Below, one piece after another: positions 9,478 to 22,800 of a stretch of DNA of 64,000 nt. How positions within the stretch are numbered: the stretch's first letter is position 1; every line of letters begins with the position of its first letter. The DNA comes from Diogma glabrata. Lineage: Eukaryota > Arthropoda > Insecta > Diptera > Cylindrotomidae. The notes under the pieces were generated by a model, which saw only the letters and a program-made list of their open reading frames with translations, was not told the DNA's origin and searched no databases. Where the stretch lies: positions 392,344,788 through 392,408,787 of the forward strand of contig OY856187.1 in the NCBI GenBank assembly GCA_963693315.1. Direction: 5' to 3'. A program made the translations under genes and the position numbers.

Positions 9478-9560
9478 TACCGGGATATTTACAATTATAA
9501 GAAATTATGAAAATGACCTCTGGTCCTCGAAAATCTCTAATCAAATCTAATTTAGTTTGT
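9478..9560. repeat. Dispersed repeat B, copy 1
   Basis: This is a weak match in the same orientation to 62735-62825: TATACCG.GAT.TTACAATTAT followed by CT.TGG.CC..G.AAAAT.TCTAAT. Divergent, and short enough that the relationship is only probable. Confidence 0.45.
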
Positions 9561-10796
9561 CATTTTAAGACAAAAAAGATTTCAGAATATATGAAAAATA
9601 AAATAAAAGAAGATAAAATATAAAAAAATATGACAAAGCTTAAAATGTTGGTTGTAGTTGATGAATTTATGTCCTTGTTTTAATGATTCCTATCCTTGTT
9701 TTAATGCATCCATTTGTACATTCCAATGACTGGTCAGTTGTTGTCAAATTACAACCATCAATTATCTAATCTAACAGAAACTCGAAATCATCGAAGCATC
9801 TAAAATCCGAACCGAATCAGAGAAATCCGAGTGATCGATTAACTCCTAATTATGTTAGATTCATTTTTATGGTAAGATTTACTAAATTATATAACATCTA
9901 GACCAGTGAAGATACCGTAAAAACCGGCAAAAAATAGAAAACATTAGTAACAGCATATCTAAGGATATCTATCTTTTGGATATTTAAGAAAATATTGCGC
10001 AAATTATGGGAAACATAAATTAAAGGTAATCCGAGTTACGTTGGCGAATTAGGGTGAGTTTTATGTGGAGAAAATGATTTTTCACGATTTTCAGCGAAAC
10101 TAGTCCTTCTATCGTAAAAAATTTAACGTAAAAGTTGTAGGTAATAAAAAGGTCTATAACTTTTTTTTAAACCATTTTTTCACATAACCTGAAATTTGCC
10201 GTGAAAATAAAACAAAATGAGCAAAAAAAGGTCTCTTCGTTTTTAATTTTTATCTTCCACAAAAAAATTTTTTTTTCACCCAATTTGGTGAAATCGTACC
10301 TTATTATGTCCCTAATACGCTGTAATTTTTTGGAATCAAAATATTTATTTTTACGTTTGATTTTGATTTTAAACCAAAAAAGTGACCTCATTTTCACACG
10401 AAAATTCTCCTGCGCTGGAAACGGTTTTTTAAAAAAAATCAGAAATCTTTATTTTTGTTGAAACGTCTACTTTTAGATGGTGTAAAAAAAATAAAATAAA
10501 AAGAAATAAACACAAAATTTACTGACAAAAAGCTATTTTCACTGTTCTAATCGTCCAACAAAAATTTATTTACCACATAAATTCCTTAATTGGACATGAA
10601 ATGGTTTGGCTGCCACATAAAATTCACCGTTTGTAATTTGTAAAAAATTAAAAATATATATTTAATCAATCACAAACTTATTTTCAATGTTTCGTTATTT
10701 TATTTTTAAAATTCACAAAAAATTGTAATATAAATAAGTTTCGATTTTTGTTATAATAGTTTATAGTTTATAATTCATATTTTTATTTTAAACCCA
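9561..10796. other. Non-coding, no gene seen
   Basis: AT-rich sequence with homopolymer runs. The short open frames around 10167-10461 lie on opposite strands of low-complexity sequence and have no recognisable domains. Confidence 0.6.
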
Positions 10797-10942
10797 TCAA
10801 AAATAGTACATTATATACCGAGGTGATAAAGCAAATTTTCTACATTGAGGTGGATATTAATTCGCGAGAAACGAAGTTTCGAGCGAATTAAGCACCGAAA
10901 TGGAGAAAATTTTCTTCACCGAGGTTTATATACTATTTTTTT
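10797..10942. repeat. Hairpin element with a central AAACGAAGTTT palindrome
   Basis: Imperfect inverted repeat of about 146 bp. The left arm reads ATATACCGAGGTGA, AAATTTTCT and TTAATTCGC; the right arm gives the complements GCGAATTAA, AGAAAATTT and TCACCGAGGTTTATAT. The centre is GAGAAACGAAGTTTCGAG. Similar size and layout to 8971-9104 suggest a related class of foldback sequences. Confidence 0.75.
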
Positions 10943-12900
10943 TACTACTTGATATAAAAAATGCACTAAAACTCTTAATTATTCACAAAATAAAATGTCA
11001 ATTAATAAGCAAATGGTGAATAAATAAAAATTTTGATTTGGTGAAACATTGTGTATCATATCATTGGATTGCGTATTGGATATTTATTATTCAGGGCTGC
11101 TTAGTTAGAAATTTATTTTCAATGAATTTTCTTAAAACTATATAAAAATCACATATGCTTTGCATTAAAAAATATAGCTTTTATTTATTTTTGACATGAA
11201 TTGAATTGAATTGAAAATCTATTCAATATTATTGAACCAAATTTAGAATTTTTTTAGTCTACAACTCACAACTAAACTAAATTTCAACAGATTTCTCTTT
11301 AACACGAATTAAAATTTCAAATAAACTAAACTATAGTTGCAAAGAAGTTTTTGCATTCGTTCATTATTTATTATTATTAAAATAAAATCAAAACGCTTAT
11401 TATTTTTTAATATATTATTATTATTTTAGGAAGAAACTAAAAAAATTGAATTGATGAACTCAGTTAACAAACGAACAAAAATTATATTTTCATTATTTAC
11501 TAAGGTGCTAAAATACTTATTATTAGGTGTGGGGAATAATTATTAGTAACCTTAGCTGAGAAAAATAATTTTTGTCTTGGGTTTTTGAGTAAATAATTGA
11601 AATTTCTCATGCAAGTAGTAAAAAAAAAATTTTTTTATTTTTAAAACATAACAATAAATCATAACAACATCATAAGCCAAATTAAATCGAATGGCAACAA
11701 ATGATTGAAGCACAAAATCAGTGTAATTCAAACGTAAATTAAGATTATACTAATTAAAGTAAACAAAATTTAACTTGACGAAAGTAAAAAATTTAACTAG
11801 TTTTTATCAACAAAATCGTTTCACACAGCGACTTCGTATTTTTAAAAGGCTTTTGTTTTATCTCTGTCATTGTGTTTTGCGTCTCATTTTTTAAAAATAA
11901 ACATTATCTATACATTGTAGATCCGCCGTAACAAAAAACAAGAAATGAAACAGACAGAAAAAAACATTAAAACAATGCTTCCAACACCATAAAATCACAA
12001 CAATACGGTCCCTCAAAAATCGATTAATTATTATTAATTCCAATGTTTTATTATTTAATCTTCACAAAGCAAAATATTATTTCAAATATGCAAGATCTGC
12101 GCAGGATCAATAAACTTTATTCCAACATCTGTTTAACATACAAAAAAAAGTATTTGTTTCGAAAACAATAGCAAAACGATAAACTATAATAAAAAAAATT
12201 ATTGATTAATCATCATTCATTGTAATATAAGACTTGTTAAATGTTTTAAAATAAATTTTACATACAGTAAACCGTCATAAATAGACAGATGTTACTTTAT
12301 GAAACGATTTTAAGTTGCTTAATAATACGGAATGAAATTTTGTTTGTTTCTTAGATTTTAAAAGAAAAAGTCTATTGAACAGACTTTTGTTGGTCGTTAC
12401 ATAAGCATTCCAAATTATGAGCTTAGAACTATTATAGCTTGCTCCCAATCAATTCGAATTTAATGACTCATAAATGGGCAATCGTTGTTACACATTTGTT
12501 AATGTAAATTTTTGTGAGTTATTAAGCTAAAATAACTACGGGAATAGTCTTCATTTTAGCAAAAACACAATTTAATATGATATGTAGTGTAAAATTGTAT
12601 GAATATAATATTTGTGGAAAATGTTATTGACAAATCAAACGAATCAGTAAGAACCGTAGTTAGAACATTATTCCTCTTTTATTTACTAAATCGACAACAT
12701 ACGCAGTCTCAGTTTCAAAGCGGAGGCGATAATTGTATGACGGATGACAACCCATAATTTAATATAAATATAAAACTTAAAAAAAAATAAAATTAAAACA
12801 CTACTGATAATACTTCGTTCTGAAAGACCTAAGTATTACATTCATGAGCTCAAAGTGAAATTCTTACCCCAACTTTTTTGGCATTTCTCGACGTTTTAGG
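10943..12900. other. Non-coding, no gene seen
   Basis: Very AT-rich sequence without convincing coding, RNA-gene or repeat structure on either strand. Confidence 0.55.
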
Positions 12901-12945
12901 AACTACTGATTCTAAAAAAGCAAAAAAAAATGTATGTCTGTCTAT

Positions 12946-12963
12946 CGGCCGGCCGGCCGGCCG
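12946..12963. repeat. GGCC tandem microsatellite
   Basis: CGGCCGGCCGGCCGGCCG is a self-complementary 4-bp tandem repeat in otherwise AT-rich DNA. It is followed by CTAGAGGGATTTCAAAAA-type sequence and lies about 160 bp left of the decayed DNA transposon, of which it may be a part. Confidence 0.75.
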
Positions 12964-13127
12964 TCATTACCTACGCTGCAGGGAAAACCGCTAGAGGGAT
13001 TTCAAAAAAAAATTTTTTTTTCTAAAAATAGGTATAGTCAAGGGACAGGTCCGAAAGGGTGCTGTGTTCGATAACTGTACTGGAAGTGCGTCAAAAAATC
13101 ATAATGTGTGTCAAAAATAGGCCAAAA

Positions 13128-13915
13128 AAATAGTCCCCCACCTTCCCTCTTTTTAAGTGGGAGGGGGTTACTTTGAATCTAAAATGGGAAGGGAATCCCA
13201 ATTTTTTATTTTAGATACGGATTCTACGGCTAAAAGTACGTACGATTTCACAAAATACATTTTGTTTGATTCATAGATGGCGCTGTAATCGACGAAATTC
13301 AATTTTTTCGATTTCTTTTACTAAGAACATATGCCTACGATTTTGTAATACATTTGAAATAAAAAATATCACGTTTTCATTGTAAAAAATTTATTAATGT
13401 AAATGGCTGGAGAGTAAAGAAATTTTAGCTTAAAATAAGTGTTCAAAACGATGGCCTTCGACTTCAATGCACTTATTAATCCACTCTTCAAATGACTGTA
13501 CACAGCTGAGAAGTGTGTCTGCTTGAATTTCGGCACAAGCATTTTTGATTCGCCCAATCATCTTCTCACGTGTTGTTGGTTCTTGTTTGTAAACTTTTTC
13601 TAGAAGAAATCTAGCGAAGTAAGATCTGGCAGGCCAATTTACATCTATCATGAATCGAACAAAATTTTTTAGTCAAATCGTACGTGCATTTAGCCGTAGA
13701 ATTCGTATCTGCAATAAAAAATTGGGGTTCCTATTTTAAATTCAAAGTTACCCTCACCCACCTACAAAGAGGGGGGATGGGAGACTATTTTTTTGCACTA
13801 ATGTGTTTCCTCCGCGGAATGATTAAATTTTTAATACCGTCATTTTTTCTGTATAGAGTGCTTATTTTTCGAGATATTTGAATGTTTCAGGTTAAAAAAA
13901 TCACCCGGTATATAT
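13128..13915 (-). mobile_element. Decayed DNA transposon with long inverted repeats
   Basis: Arms of about 125 bp are recognisable at 13128-13252 and 13672-13802 (for example CCCAATTTTTTATT facing AATAAAAAATTGGGG, and CTACGGCTAAAAGTACGTAC facing GTACGTGCATTTAGCCGTAG). They flank a 420-bp core holding a transposase C-terminus on the minus strand. The right side runs on to AAAAAAATCACCCGGTAT near 13897-13913, which resembles a transposon end; no matching left end is visible, so the left side is probably truncated. I infer a Tc1/mariner-superfamily derivative, internally deleted. Confidence 0.65.
13430..13651 (-). pseudogene. Tc1/mariner-type transposase, C-terminal remnant
   Basis: The 73-residue frame carries NWPARS, the start of the WPARSPDL-type motif near the last catalytic acid of these transposases, then jumps past the expected residues to a tail VYKQEPTTREKM...RIKNACAEI and EGHRFEHLF. 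That tail matches the pattern of many insect transposase C-termini (VY...PTT..ELK..I...C.EI, then G.H.EHL). The catalytic region is absent and a deletion or frame change follows WPARS. The overlapping 62-codon frame is a shadow. The identity is from memory of the motif, without a search. Confidence 0.6.
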
Positions 13916-14240
13916 ATTTAGAATTTTGAAAAAAGTTTCATCTTTTGAATTTGTAAGAATTTTTTGGAATATTTTTAGAATTTTGAAAAATTTTAAATTT
14001 TTGATTTTATTATAATTTTTGGAATTTTGAAAAAAGTTTCAATTTTTGATTTTGTAATAATTTTTGCAATATTTTTGGAATTTTGGAAAAGTTTAAATTT
14101 TTAAGAATTTATGGAATATTATCGGAATTTAGAAAAAGTTTAAATATTTGATTTCATTCAAATTTTTGGAATATTTTTGGAATTTTGAAAATGTTTGATT
14201 TTATTTAATTAAAAATATTTTTGGAATTTTGATTATAATT
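13916..14240. repeat. Degenerate AT-rich tandem repeat
   Basis: About five diverged copies of a 60-70 bp unit built on GGAATTTTGAAAAA.GTTT and TTTTTGATTTTATT. It begins at the edge of the DNA transposon, so it may have grown from that element's end. Confidence 0.7.
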
Positions 14241-14327
14241 TTCCGGCAACGTATTGATGTTCCGTGTTAGTTTTGTAATAAATTTTTAAACAGAGATAAA
14301 AAAAAATACTTGTACTTTAACAAAGAG

Positions 14328-14475
14328 TTATGTTTGATATAAATCGCTGCCCAAAACTAAAAACCATGTCCTCATAAAAGTTTTTTGCCGAAAACTATAT
14401 CAAAATCCTTAACTCAGACCGAAGTCTTGATATCTCAGAGCTGTGAGATTTCAGCCCCACCATATTTTCTCGTAT
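14328..14475. repeat. Dispersed repeat C, copy 1
   Basis: About 145 bp match the reverse complement of 49555-49690, including TCAAAATCCTTAACTCAGAC, GAAGTCTTGATATCTCAGAG, CTGTGAGATTTCAGCCCC and TTTTTTGCCGAAAACTATAT. There is no long open frame. The second copy lies inside the TTAA-flanked element. Confidence 0.88.
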
Positions 14476-15229
14476 AAAATCATCGTTAATTGACTTCTTT
14501 TATAAGCTTTTGGTTTAAATTTATTTTTTTTGTGTTGAAAAAGATAACATTCCATTCGTTGACTTAAGTGAAAATAATCTTAATTTATTACTTCACCATA
14601 GTTCAAAATTGTGTAAAATAACTTTTACCACCCAACAAGTCCCTAAAAAGTTCTATGTTTTATCTACACATTTCCTTAAGAGACAATATATTTTAAGATG
14701 TCTTAGGATAACATTTATTGTTTGGAATATTTATAAGAAAAAACGTTCCATTATTTTTAAACCATTATATTTATATTATATTTTAAACATTTTGTTTTAT
14801 TGAAGTGTAACACAAAAAAAGTAAAGCTTTTAAATTAAAATAAAACACAAGCCGGAAATATTCAAAAAGTTTTATTAATAACCGAAACTTATAAAAATAA
14901 GTTATACTTAATAAGGATTTATTTCAAGTATATTGATAAAATGAATAAAAATAAAAAAAATAGAATTGGAGTACTATAAGAATTGATCTCTTGGAGAATC
15001 TTAAGATGAAATTGTGTAAATTACATTAAAAATGCGAATAACATGATTTCATAAGCATAAGTTTGGTTTATATTATATATTTATAAGGATATCGATTTAA
15101 CATTGTTGTGAAATAAAATTTGATTTTTATTTGGTATTATCTTTTGTTATTTAGTAAAGTTTTGTGAAATAATAAACATAAACAAATCATTTCATTTTTA
15201 CGTTTTTAATAAATGTTTATGGAGATGCT
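14476..15229. other. Non-coding, no gene seen
   Basis: AT-rich; short frames only, with no domains recognised. Confidence 0.55.
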
Positions 15230-15760
15230 AAATTATGAAGCGTCTTTCTTTGGTTTATCGTCGAGGAACTGTAATGAAGAGCTTTCTCATTGGCATACCA
15301 ATGAGAATGGCATAGCATGATGCGTACCTTGAGTAATTTAACGCCGTCACGACTAATGCTCAGCCACCCTGGATTTGATAGATTTTTACCTGCTGCTTCA
15401 ACACAAATGCAGAAATGTACGCAATTTACAAAAATACACAGAAGTGGAAAAAAATACAAGTGGAAAATGGAGACTCTGGCGACCCCGTTTGCGAAAGACC
15501 TACGATCAGCGCGTCCAACCCCCACAATCACTCTCAGACGCTCACTCACCCACGCTTCACACATGCTAACATTCACCCACACATTCAGACGGCGAAGCAA
15601 GACACTTAAGCTCTAAGACCCGCCGCGAGTATCGCAATAGGTAGATGTCACTATTTTGTTGTATGGCTATCATCTAACCCGTATGATATAACTCGTAAAC
15701 CACTGCCATCGCTGGCACACCGTGAATCAGGTCCTGGAGCACGGGAGAACGTCACACGCT
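15230..15760. other. GC-richer block of unknown nature
   Basis: This stretch is visibly richer in G, C and CpG than its surroundings and has overlapping open frames on both strands (127 codons on minus, 15217-15600; 99 on plus, 15317-15616). None has a family I recognise and they mutually overlap, so at most one is real. A perfect hairpin, TTCTCATTGG..CCAATGAGAA, lies at 15284-15307. It could be a host 5' exon or promoter, or part of an unrecognised element. Confidence 0.4.
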
Positions 15761-18700
15761 ATATTAAAAGTCTTCATTGATTATTTTCCCTTTTTCTTTA
15801 TTAACAACAGTAAAAAAAAATTTATAAAAACCATAGGTAATTCCAAAAAAAATTATTCCCATCCCAAAAAAAAAGGTAAGTTTATTTGTAAGTTGAACAA
15901 ACATGTCCAAACCAGTTTATTTCCATACCTGTAGACTACAGTAAGTTAGCTAAGTATCATAGAATTAATAAACCTAAAACAGGACAAGAATTTGTTTCTT
16001 TATTTTTTTGTTTTTTTTTTATTCCTTTTTTGTATTACAGGTTACTTGAGATTGATTATTTCGAAAATATAACTTCATCAATTCAGGTAACATAATAAAA
16101 GAAGAGGTATTTGGTGTGTTAAGTTTTACCTCGGGGCAGCACTATTTAGATTAGAATCACTTCCAATTCAGACTAAATGTGTCTCACTGCACACACCGCC
16201 AGCTCGCACACACACGCAACGACTAACACGCCCCCATTCAATCACTGATACGCCCTTTCACACACATTCACACTTCTACGTTAAACAAAAAAAATAAATA
16301 ACATAAGTTCGCTCACCCCATGATTAAATCCTTCCAAATTCCAAGTGCTACGGCCTTAGCCCTCCATCCGCGATGACCAATCCAACAGGCAAAGTATCAG
16401 GAAGATTGAGTATCGATGCTGAGTCAAACTTTGGTTGCAATCACACCCAAAACTTGATGACATTTGAAATATACAATTGGGACAATATATGACAGCAATA
16501 GTAAAGCTTTGAAGTAAATGTTGATTTATAATATACAGCAACAGCAAAAACTTGATATAAACTGCTGTTTTTCGCAGAATACAATATACGACTAAGTATG
16601 CCAATTTACTAAAGGAATTGTATCATCACCCTGTGTACCCTTTTTGTTTTGTAACAACACTTTTCTTGTTATAAAGAACTATTTTATAATTTAAATAAAC
16701 TACTTTTATCGGAACAATGAGATTAACCCGATCGGTAATCAAACAATTTAAAGAAAAAGAATATCATTTTGTATCTCGATTAACACATATCTTAGTTTTA
16801 CATTTACAAAGAAAATTAAAATGCACGTCACAAAACGATCAACACAAGACGTCAAAAACCGCCAAAATGAATCCAATAGGAAACAAACAAGTAAAATGTA
16901 AATAAACTAATAGACTGCGCAATTGTATAGTCATTCCTTATATATCATTTCATCTAATATCGAAAAATTCGAATAAGTGTTTCTGATGCAAGGCAATTAA
17001 TTTACATTATGTAAATAAATGTTAGGACCCTTTTTCGTTAAAACAAAACTGTTTGTTACTTTGTAATATTGAACATTGCAAAATTGACGGAATAAATTAT
17101 TTCAAACACACTAGTAAGAAATATCATTGAATTAGAATGGATTAAACGTAAGTTTAATCGTTTTTATGATGTTTACGTATTACAAAATAACAACTTACAA
17201 CAGTATTACAGTGAAATCCAGATCCATAACGGAAAGATAATTTGATAAAAAATACCCATATAGGGAATCGAATGCATAACGAATTGCAGGATAATAATTT
17301 TTTTTCCATTGACGATTGGACAAATATGCACAGCTGTTTTGAAGTTTGAAAACTTCATTGATCAAGTACGGTTAGGGTTTAGAGAATTCAAATTTTTGCA
17401 GTATGGTAAAGTAATGCGGGTGAAAACGCAGTATGATTCAATAATAGGGGATTGTAAAAGAAATATTATTGCTAATTATTTTATGCGAAGAACAAATTTA
17501 TGTACGGAAACTATATGAAAACAAATGTCTATGGATTGTGAATGAATGAGAAACTACTATGACTACGTATGGTAAGCAAAATTGTGAATTATGAGAAAAC
17601 AGACATTGAACTATTCGAGAAATTTACCGCTCTACATTATCATGCTCCAGTCTACATTACAGAACATAATCTGTGATTGGACAAAATTTTAAGTTCAAAC
17701 ATGGAATTGAACTTTTGAGTTCATAACAAAAATATTGAATGACAGATTCAAGACATGATTTCAGTCAGTTGTCAAATCTTACAAACTAATCCGTATCCAG
17801 TAAAACAACTGCAAGACCTTGTACTGGATGTTAAGTTTGTTTTTAAAATTGTAACAATATGAGGAACTACGGGTTAGAAATAGAAGTCCTAGAATACTAA
17901 AAACAGTTAAAAATTCTACAATTACTCATAGCCATGTTAGCCTTTTGGTTTTCCCTTTCTATAAAAATATTTATGTTGTTATCTTTCTTTCAGATTATAA
18001 CTAGGGTTTCAAGTATCAAAGTATCTCAGTGTTCAAGTTGGTCCTTAGCGTCTATGACATCATCCGCCACACATCTGAAACTTTTGATTTCCATTATTTA
18101 TACACAAAACCCATCGAAAGATAGCATATTATCTTTCCTTAGTTGTTATATTTTTCTTATTTAAAAAATCAAGTCATTCATTTTTATGTATACTAGAACC
18201 TCCCAGAATAACACAGTGTTACTTATAACTAATGAACAAGCATTAACAAGAGATTTAATGATTTTACTTAAAACAATCGCAACACGATTTTCCATTATCA
18301 TCAGACAATACTAATTACTGCGACAATACATCAAACATTTTTTTGGTACAACAGAATACAAAAGGCAGTCACAACACCAACAACCATAACAAAAGATCTA
18401 ATATTTAATTATGAAAATGTGAAAAACTTAAATTTCAGAAAGACAAAGATGAAAATTGTTTTTATTTTTCAGTAAAAATACGCCACAAATACATCTTGCA
18501 TGAGAAAATTGAAGCCCCTAACTTGTTTTATTTTTTCCATCACAATAACAGTTGATAACCTTGGAAAGTTATTTAAAAATATTATTTTTTTATTTAAAGA
18601 TTTCCCTCGTTGACTATTTTCTGTTCATTTTCTTTTGAGTTTGTGCTTTAATTTTTGAAAAGAGAAATTTCAAGGACTTAGGTTTGTGTTTGCTACGCTT

Positions 18701-19654
18701 AGGACAATAGGAAAAAGAATTATCAAATTAAGCTTTAATTGATTGATTTGAGTTGTCTGTACTGTTCAAGGAATGTTATCATTTTTAACATCGTTAGAAT
18801 GAAATTTTATTGAAGATCTGAAGATTAATTCTTAATCGATTTTCTTTGAATAGAATTTAAATTTGGATTTAGTATTGGAGATTTCGTTTATAACAAATGA
18901 TACTTTAATATAGGTCCACAACAAACAAATAATTGATGATTATTATATAATACATTTTATTAATTTAAAATATTAAATGAATAAAATAAAAAAAATGGTT
19001 AAAACTTTAAAAACTGCGCCTTTCATTTATGTCGAGTAACATTAAATTGAACATGTAATATCGAGCTCGTAAGCTTGGGTTTTATCGAACGATTTTCTTA
19101 TCACAAACCCCCAAATGTCATTTTGCAAAAGATTTTCAATATACTCCGAAGTCCAAAAGTAGCTTTGTCCCCATTAATATTTCACAGAACATGTTAATTG
19201 ATTTTTATCTTAAACGACTTTTATCCTTCTAACTAAATAAAATCCATGTATTTTCCTTCATATATCTCTGTGTCTTTCTGCTATTAAGTTGTCTCGTATA
19301 GACTGCAACGATATAGACTGCAACTTAGTTATTTTGTAGAATCTCCTCTTCCAGTTTAAAAAATTGTTGATTGCAGTTCTACTTCCAATTCTTCGATGTA
19401 ATCTTAGATATTAATACGCTAAATATAGCTTTGTATAGCCTAAGACTTTTTTATTCGAATTTTGATTCATTTCAAATTTTCACTGCTAACTGATATTGGT
19501 GTAACTTAGATTTGACAGATTTTTGGGATTTTTCGGATCATAAATAAAAAAGTTATAGACGAATTAAAATGTATTTTTGAATTCAACGGCCTCCCACATA
19601 CAATATGAAAATGGAACTGCCCAAGTATATATATTTCTTTTCACAAAAACGATA
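15761..19654. other. Non-coding, possible intronic sequence
   Basis: No gene is recognised. An acceptor-like pyrimidine run ending TATTACAG at about 16033-16040 and a donor-like CAGGTAACAT at about 16085-16094 would bound a 45-bp exon, and AAGGTAAGTT occurs near 15874. A C/A-rich patch with CACACAC runs occurs at 16185-16275. None of this proves a gene. Confidence 0.4.
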
Positions 19655-19662
19655 AGCAGGCT

Positions 19663-19794
19663 ACAGACCTTCAATCAATTTGTCAATCAATTCGAAAACT
19701 AAAACAAACGAAATAAAATTTAGTGTAAAAATTCCTAAATTTTATTACGTTTATTTTCGTTTTCAATTGATTGACATATTGATTGAAGGTCTGT
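19663..19794. mobile_element. Short inverted-repeat element (MITE-like)
   Basis: A 132-bp element with about 37-bp arms: ACAGACCTTCAATCAAT.TG TCAATCAATT at the left and the complement ending ATTGATTGAAGGTCTGT at the right. It ends about 10 bp before the 130-bp satellite. No coding capacity. Confidence 0.75.
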
Positions 19795-19804
19795 AAAAAA
19801 AACA

Positions 19805-22800
19805 CGAAACAACAAAAACGAAATAAGAAAATTTAGTTTATGAAATGCTTTTGGGGGGGATAAACGTATTATTTTTCTTTGTTTTCGAATATTATTAGAG
19901 ACGGCAAATTTTTCTTATATTTTCAGTTATTATTATTTTTATGATTTTCGAAATAAGAAATTTAGTTTATGAAATGCTTTTAGGGGGAATAAACGTATTA
20001 TTCTTCTTTGTTTTCGAATATTATTAGAGTCAGCAAATTTTTCTTATATTTTCAGTTATTATTATTTTTATGACTTTCTAATTAAGAAATTTTAGTTTTT
20101 GAAATGCTTTTGGGGGGGATAAACGTATTATTTTTCATTGTTTTTAAATATTATTAGAGACCTCAAATGTTTCTTATATTTTCAGTTATTATTATTTTTA
20201 TGATTTTCGAAATAAGAAAATTTAGTTTATGAAATGCTTTTGGTAGGGATAAACGTATTATTTTTCTTTGTTTTTAAATATTATTAGAGACAGTATATTT
20301 TTCTTATATTTTCAGTTATTATTATTTTTATGATTTTCGAAATAAGAAAATATAGTTTATGAAATGCTTTTGGGGGGATAAACGTATTATTTTTCTTTGT
20401 TTTTAAATATTATTAGAGATAGCAAACTTTTCTTATATTTTCAGTTATTATTATTTTTATGATTTTCGAAATAAGAAAATTTAGTTTATGAAATGCTTTT
20501 GAGAGGGATAAACGTATTATTTTTCTTTGTTTTTATATATTATTAGAGACAGCAAATTTATCTTATATTTTCAGTTATTATTATTTTTATGATTTTTGAA
20601 ATAAGAAAATTTAGTTTATGAAATGCTAGGGGGGGGATAAACGTATTATTTTTCTTTGTTTTTATATATTATTAGAAACAGCAAATTTTTATTATATTTT
20701 CAGTTATTATTTTTATGATTTTCGAAATAAGAAAATTTAGTTTATGAAATGCTTTTGGAGGGCTAAACGTATTATTTTTCTTTGTTTTTAAATATTATTA
20801 GAGACAGGAAATTTTTCTTATATTTTCAGTTATTATTATTTTATGATTTTCGAAATAAGAAAATTTAGTTTATGAAATGCTTTTGGGGGATAAACGTATT
20901 ATTTTTCTTTGTTTTTAAATATTATTAGAGACAGCAAATTTTTCTTATATTTGCAGTTATTATTTTTATGATTTTCGAAATAAGAAAGTTTAGTTTATGA
21001 AATGCTTTTGGGGGGATAAACGTATTATTTTTCTTTGTTTTTAAATATTATTAGAGACAACAAATTATTCTTATATTTTCAGTTATTATTTTTATGATTT
21101 TCGAAATAAGAAAATTTAGTTTATGAAATGCTTTTGGGGGGGATAAACGTATTATTTTTCTTTGTTTTTAAATATTATTAGAGACAGCAAATTTTTCTTA
21201 TATTTTCAGTTATTATTATTTTTATGATTTTCGAAATAAGAAAATTTAGTTTATGAAATGCTTTTGAGGGGGATAAACGTATTATTTTTCTTTGTTTTTA
21301 AATATTATTAGAGACAGCAAATTTTTCTTATATTTTCAGTTATTATTATTTTTATGATTTTCGAAATAAGAAAATTTAGTTTATGAAATGCTTTTGGGGG
21401 GGATAAACGTATTATTTTTCTTTGTTTTTATATATTATTAGAGACAGCAAATTTTTCTTATATTTTCAGTTATTATTATTTTTATGATTTTCGAAATAAG
21501 AAATTTTAGTTTATGAAATGCTTTTGGAGGGGATAAACGTATTATTTTTCTTTGTTTTTAAATATTATTAGAGACAGCAATTTTTTTTTATATTTTCAGT
21601 TATTATTATTTTTATGATTTTCGAAATAAGAAAATTTAGTTTATGAAATGCTTTTGGGGGGATAAACGTATTATTTTTCTTTGTTTTTAAATATTATTAG
21701 AGACAGCAAATTATTCTTATATTTTCAGTTATTATTATTTTTATGATTTTCGAAATAAGAATATTTAGTTTATGAAATGCTTTTGGGGGGGATAAACGTA
21801 TTATTTTTCTTTGTTTTTAAATATTATTAGAGACAGCAAACTTTTCTTATATTTTCAGTTATTATTTTTATGATTTTCGAAATAAGAAAGTTTAGTTTAT
21901 GAAATGCTTTTGGGGGGGATAAACGTATTATTTTTCTTTGTTAATAAATATTATTAGAGACAGTAAATTTTTCTTATATTTTCAGTTATTATTATTTTTA
22001 TGATTTTCGAAATAAGAAAATTTAGTTTATGAAATGCTTTTGAGAGGGATAAACGTATTATTTTTCTTTGTTTTTATATATTATTAGAGACAGTAAATTT
22101 TTCTTATATTTTCAGTTATTATTATTTTTATGATTTTTGAAATAAGAAAATTTAGTTTATGAAATGCTAGGGGGGGGATAAACGTATTATTTTTCTTTGT
22201 TTTTAAATATTATTAGAGACAGCAAATTTTTATTATATTTTCAGTTATTATTTTTATGATTTTCGAAATAAGAAAATTTAGTTTATGAAATGCTTTTGGG
22301 GGGGATAAACGTATTATTTTTCTTTGTTTTTATATATTATTAGAGACAGCAAATTTTTCTTATATTTTCAGTTATTATTATTTTTATGATTTTCGAAATA
22401 AGAAAATTTAGTTTATGAAATGCTTTTGGGGGGGATAAACGTATTATTTTTCTTTGTTTTTATATATTATTAGAGACAGCAAATTTTTATTATATTTTCA
22501 GTTATTATTTTTATGATTTTCGAAATAAGAAAGTTTAGTTTATGAAATGCTTTTGGGGGGCTAAACGTATTATTTTTCTTTGTTTTTAAATATTATTAGA
22601 GACAGGAAATTTTTCTTACATTTTCAGTTATTATTATTTTTATGATTTTCGAAATAAGAAAATTTAGTTTATGAAATGCTTTTGGGGGGATAAACGTATT
22701 ATTTTTCTTTGTTTTTAAATATTATTAGAGACAGCAAATTTTTCTTATATTTGCAGTTATTATTTTTATGATTTTCGAAATAAGAAAATTTAGTTTATGA

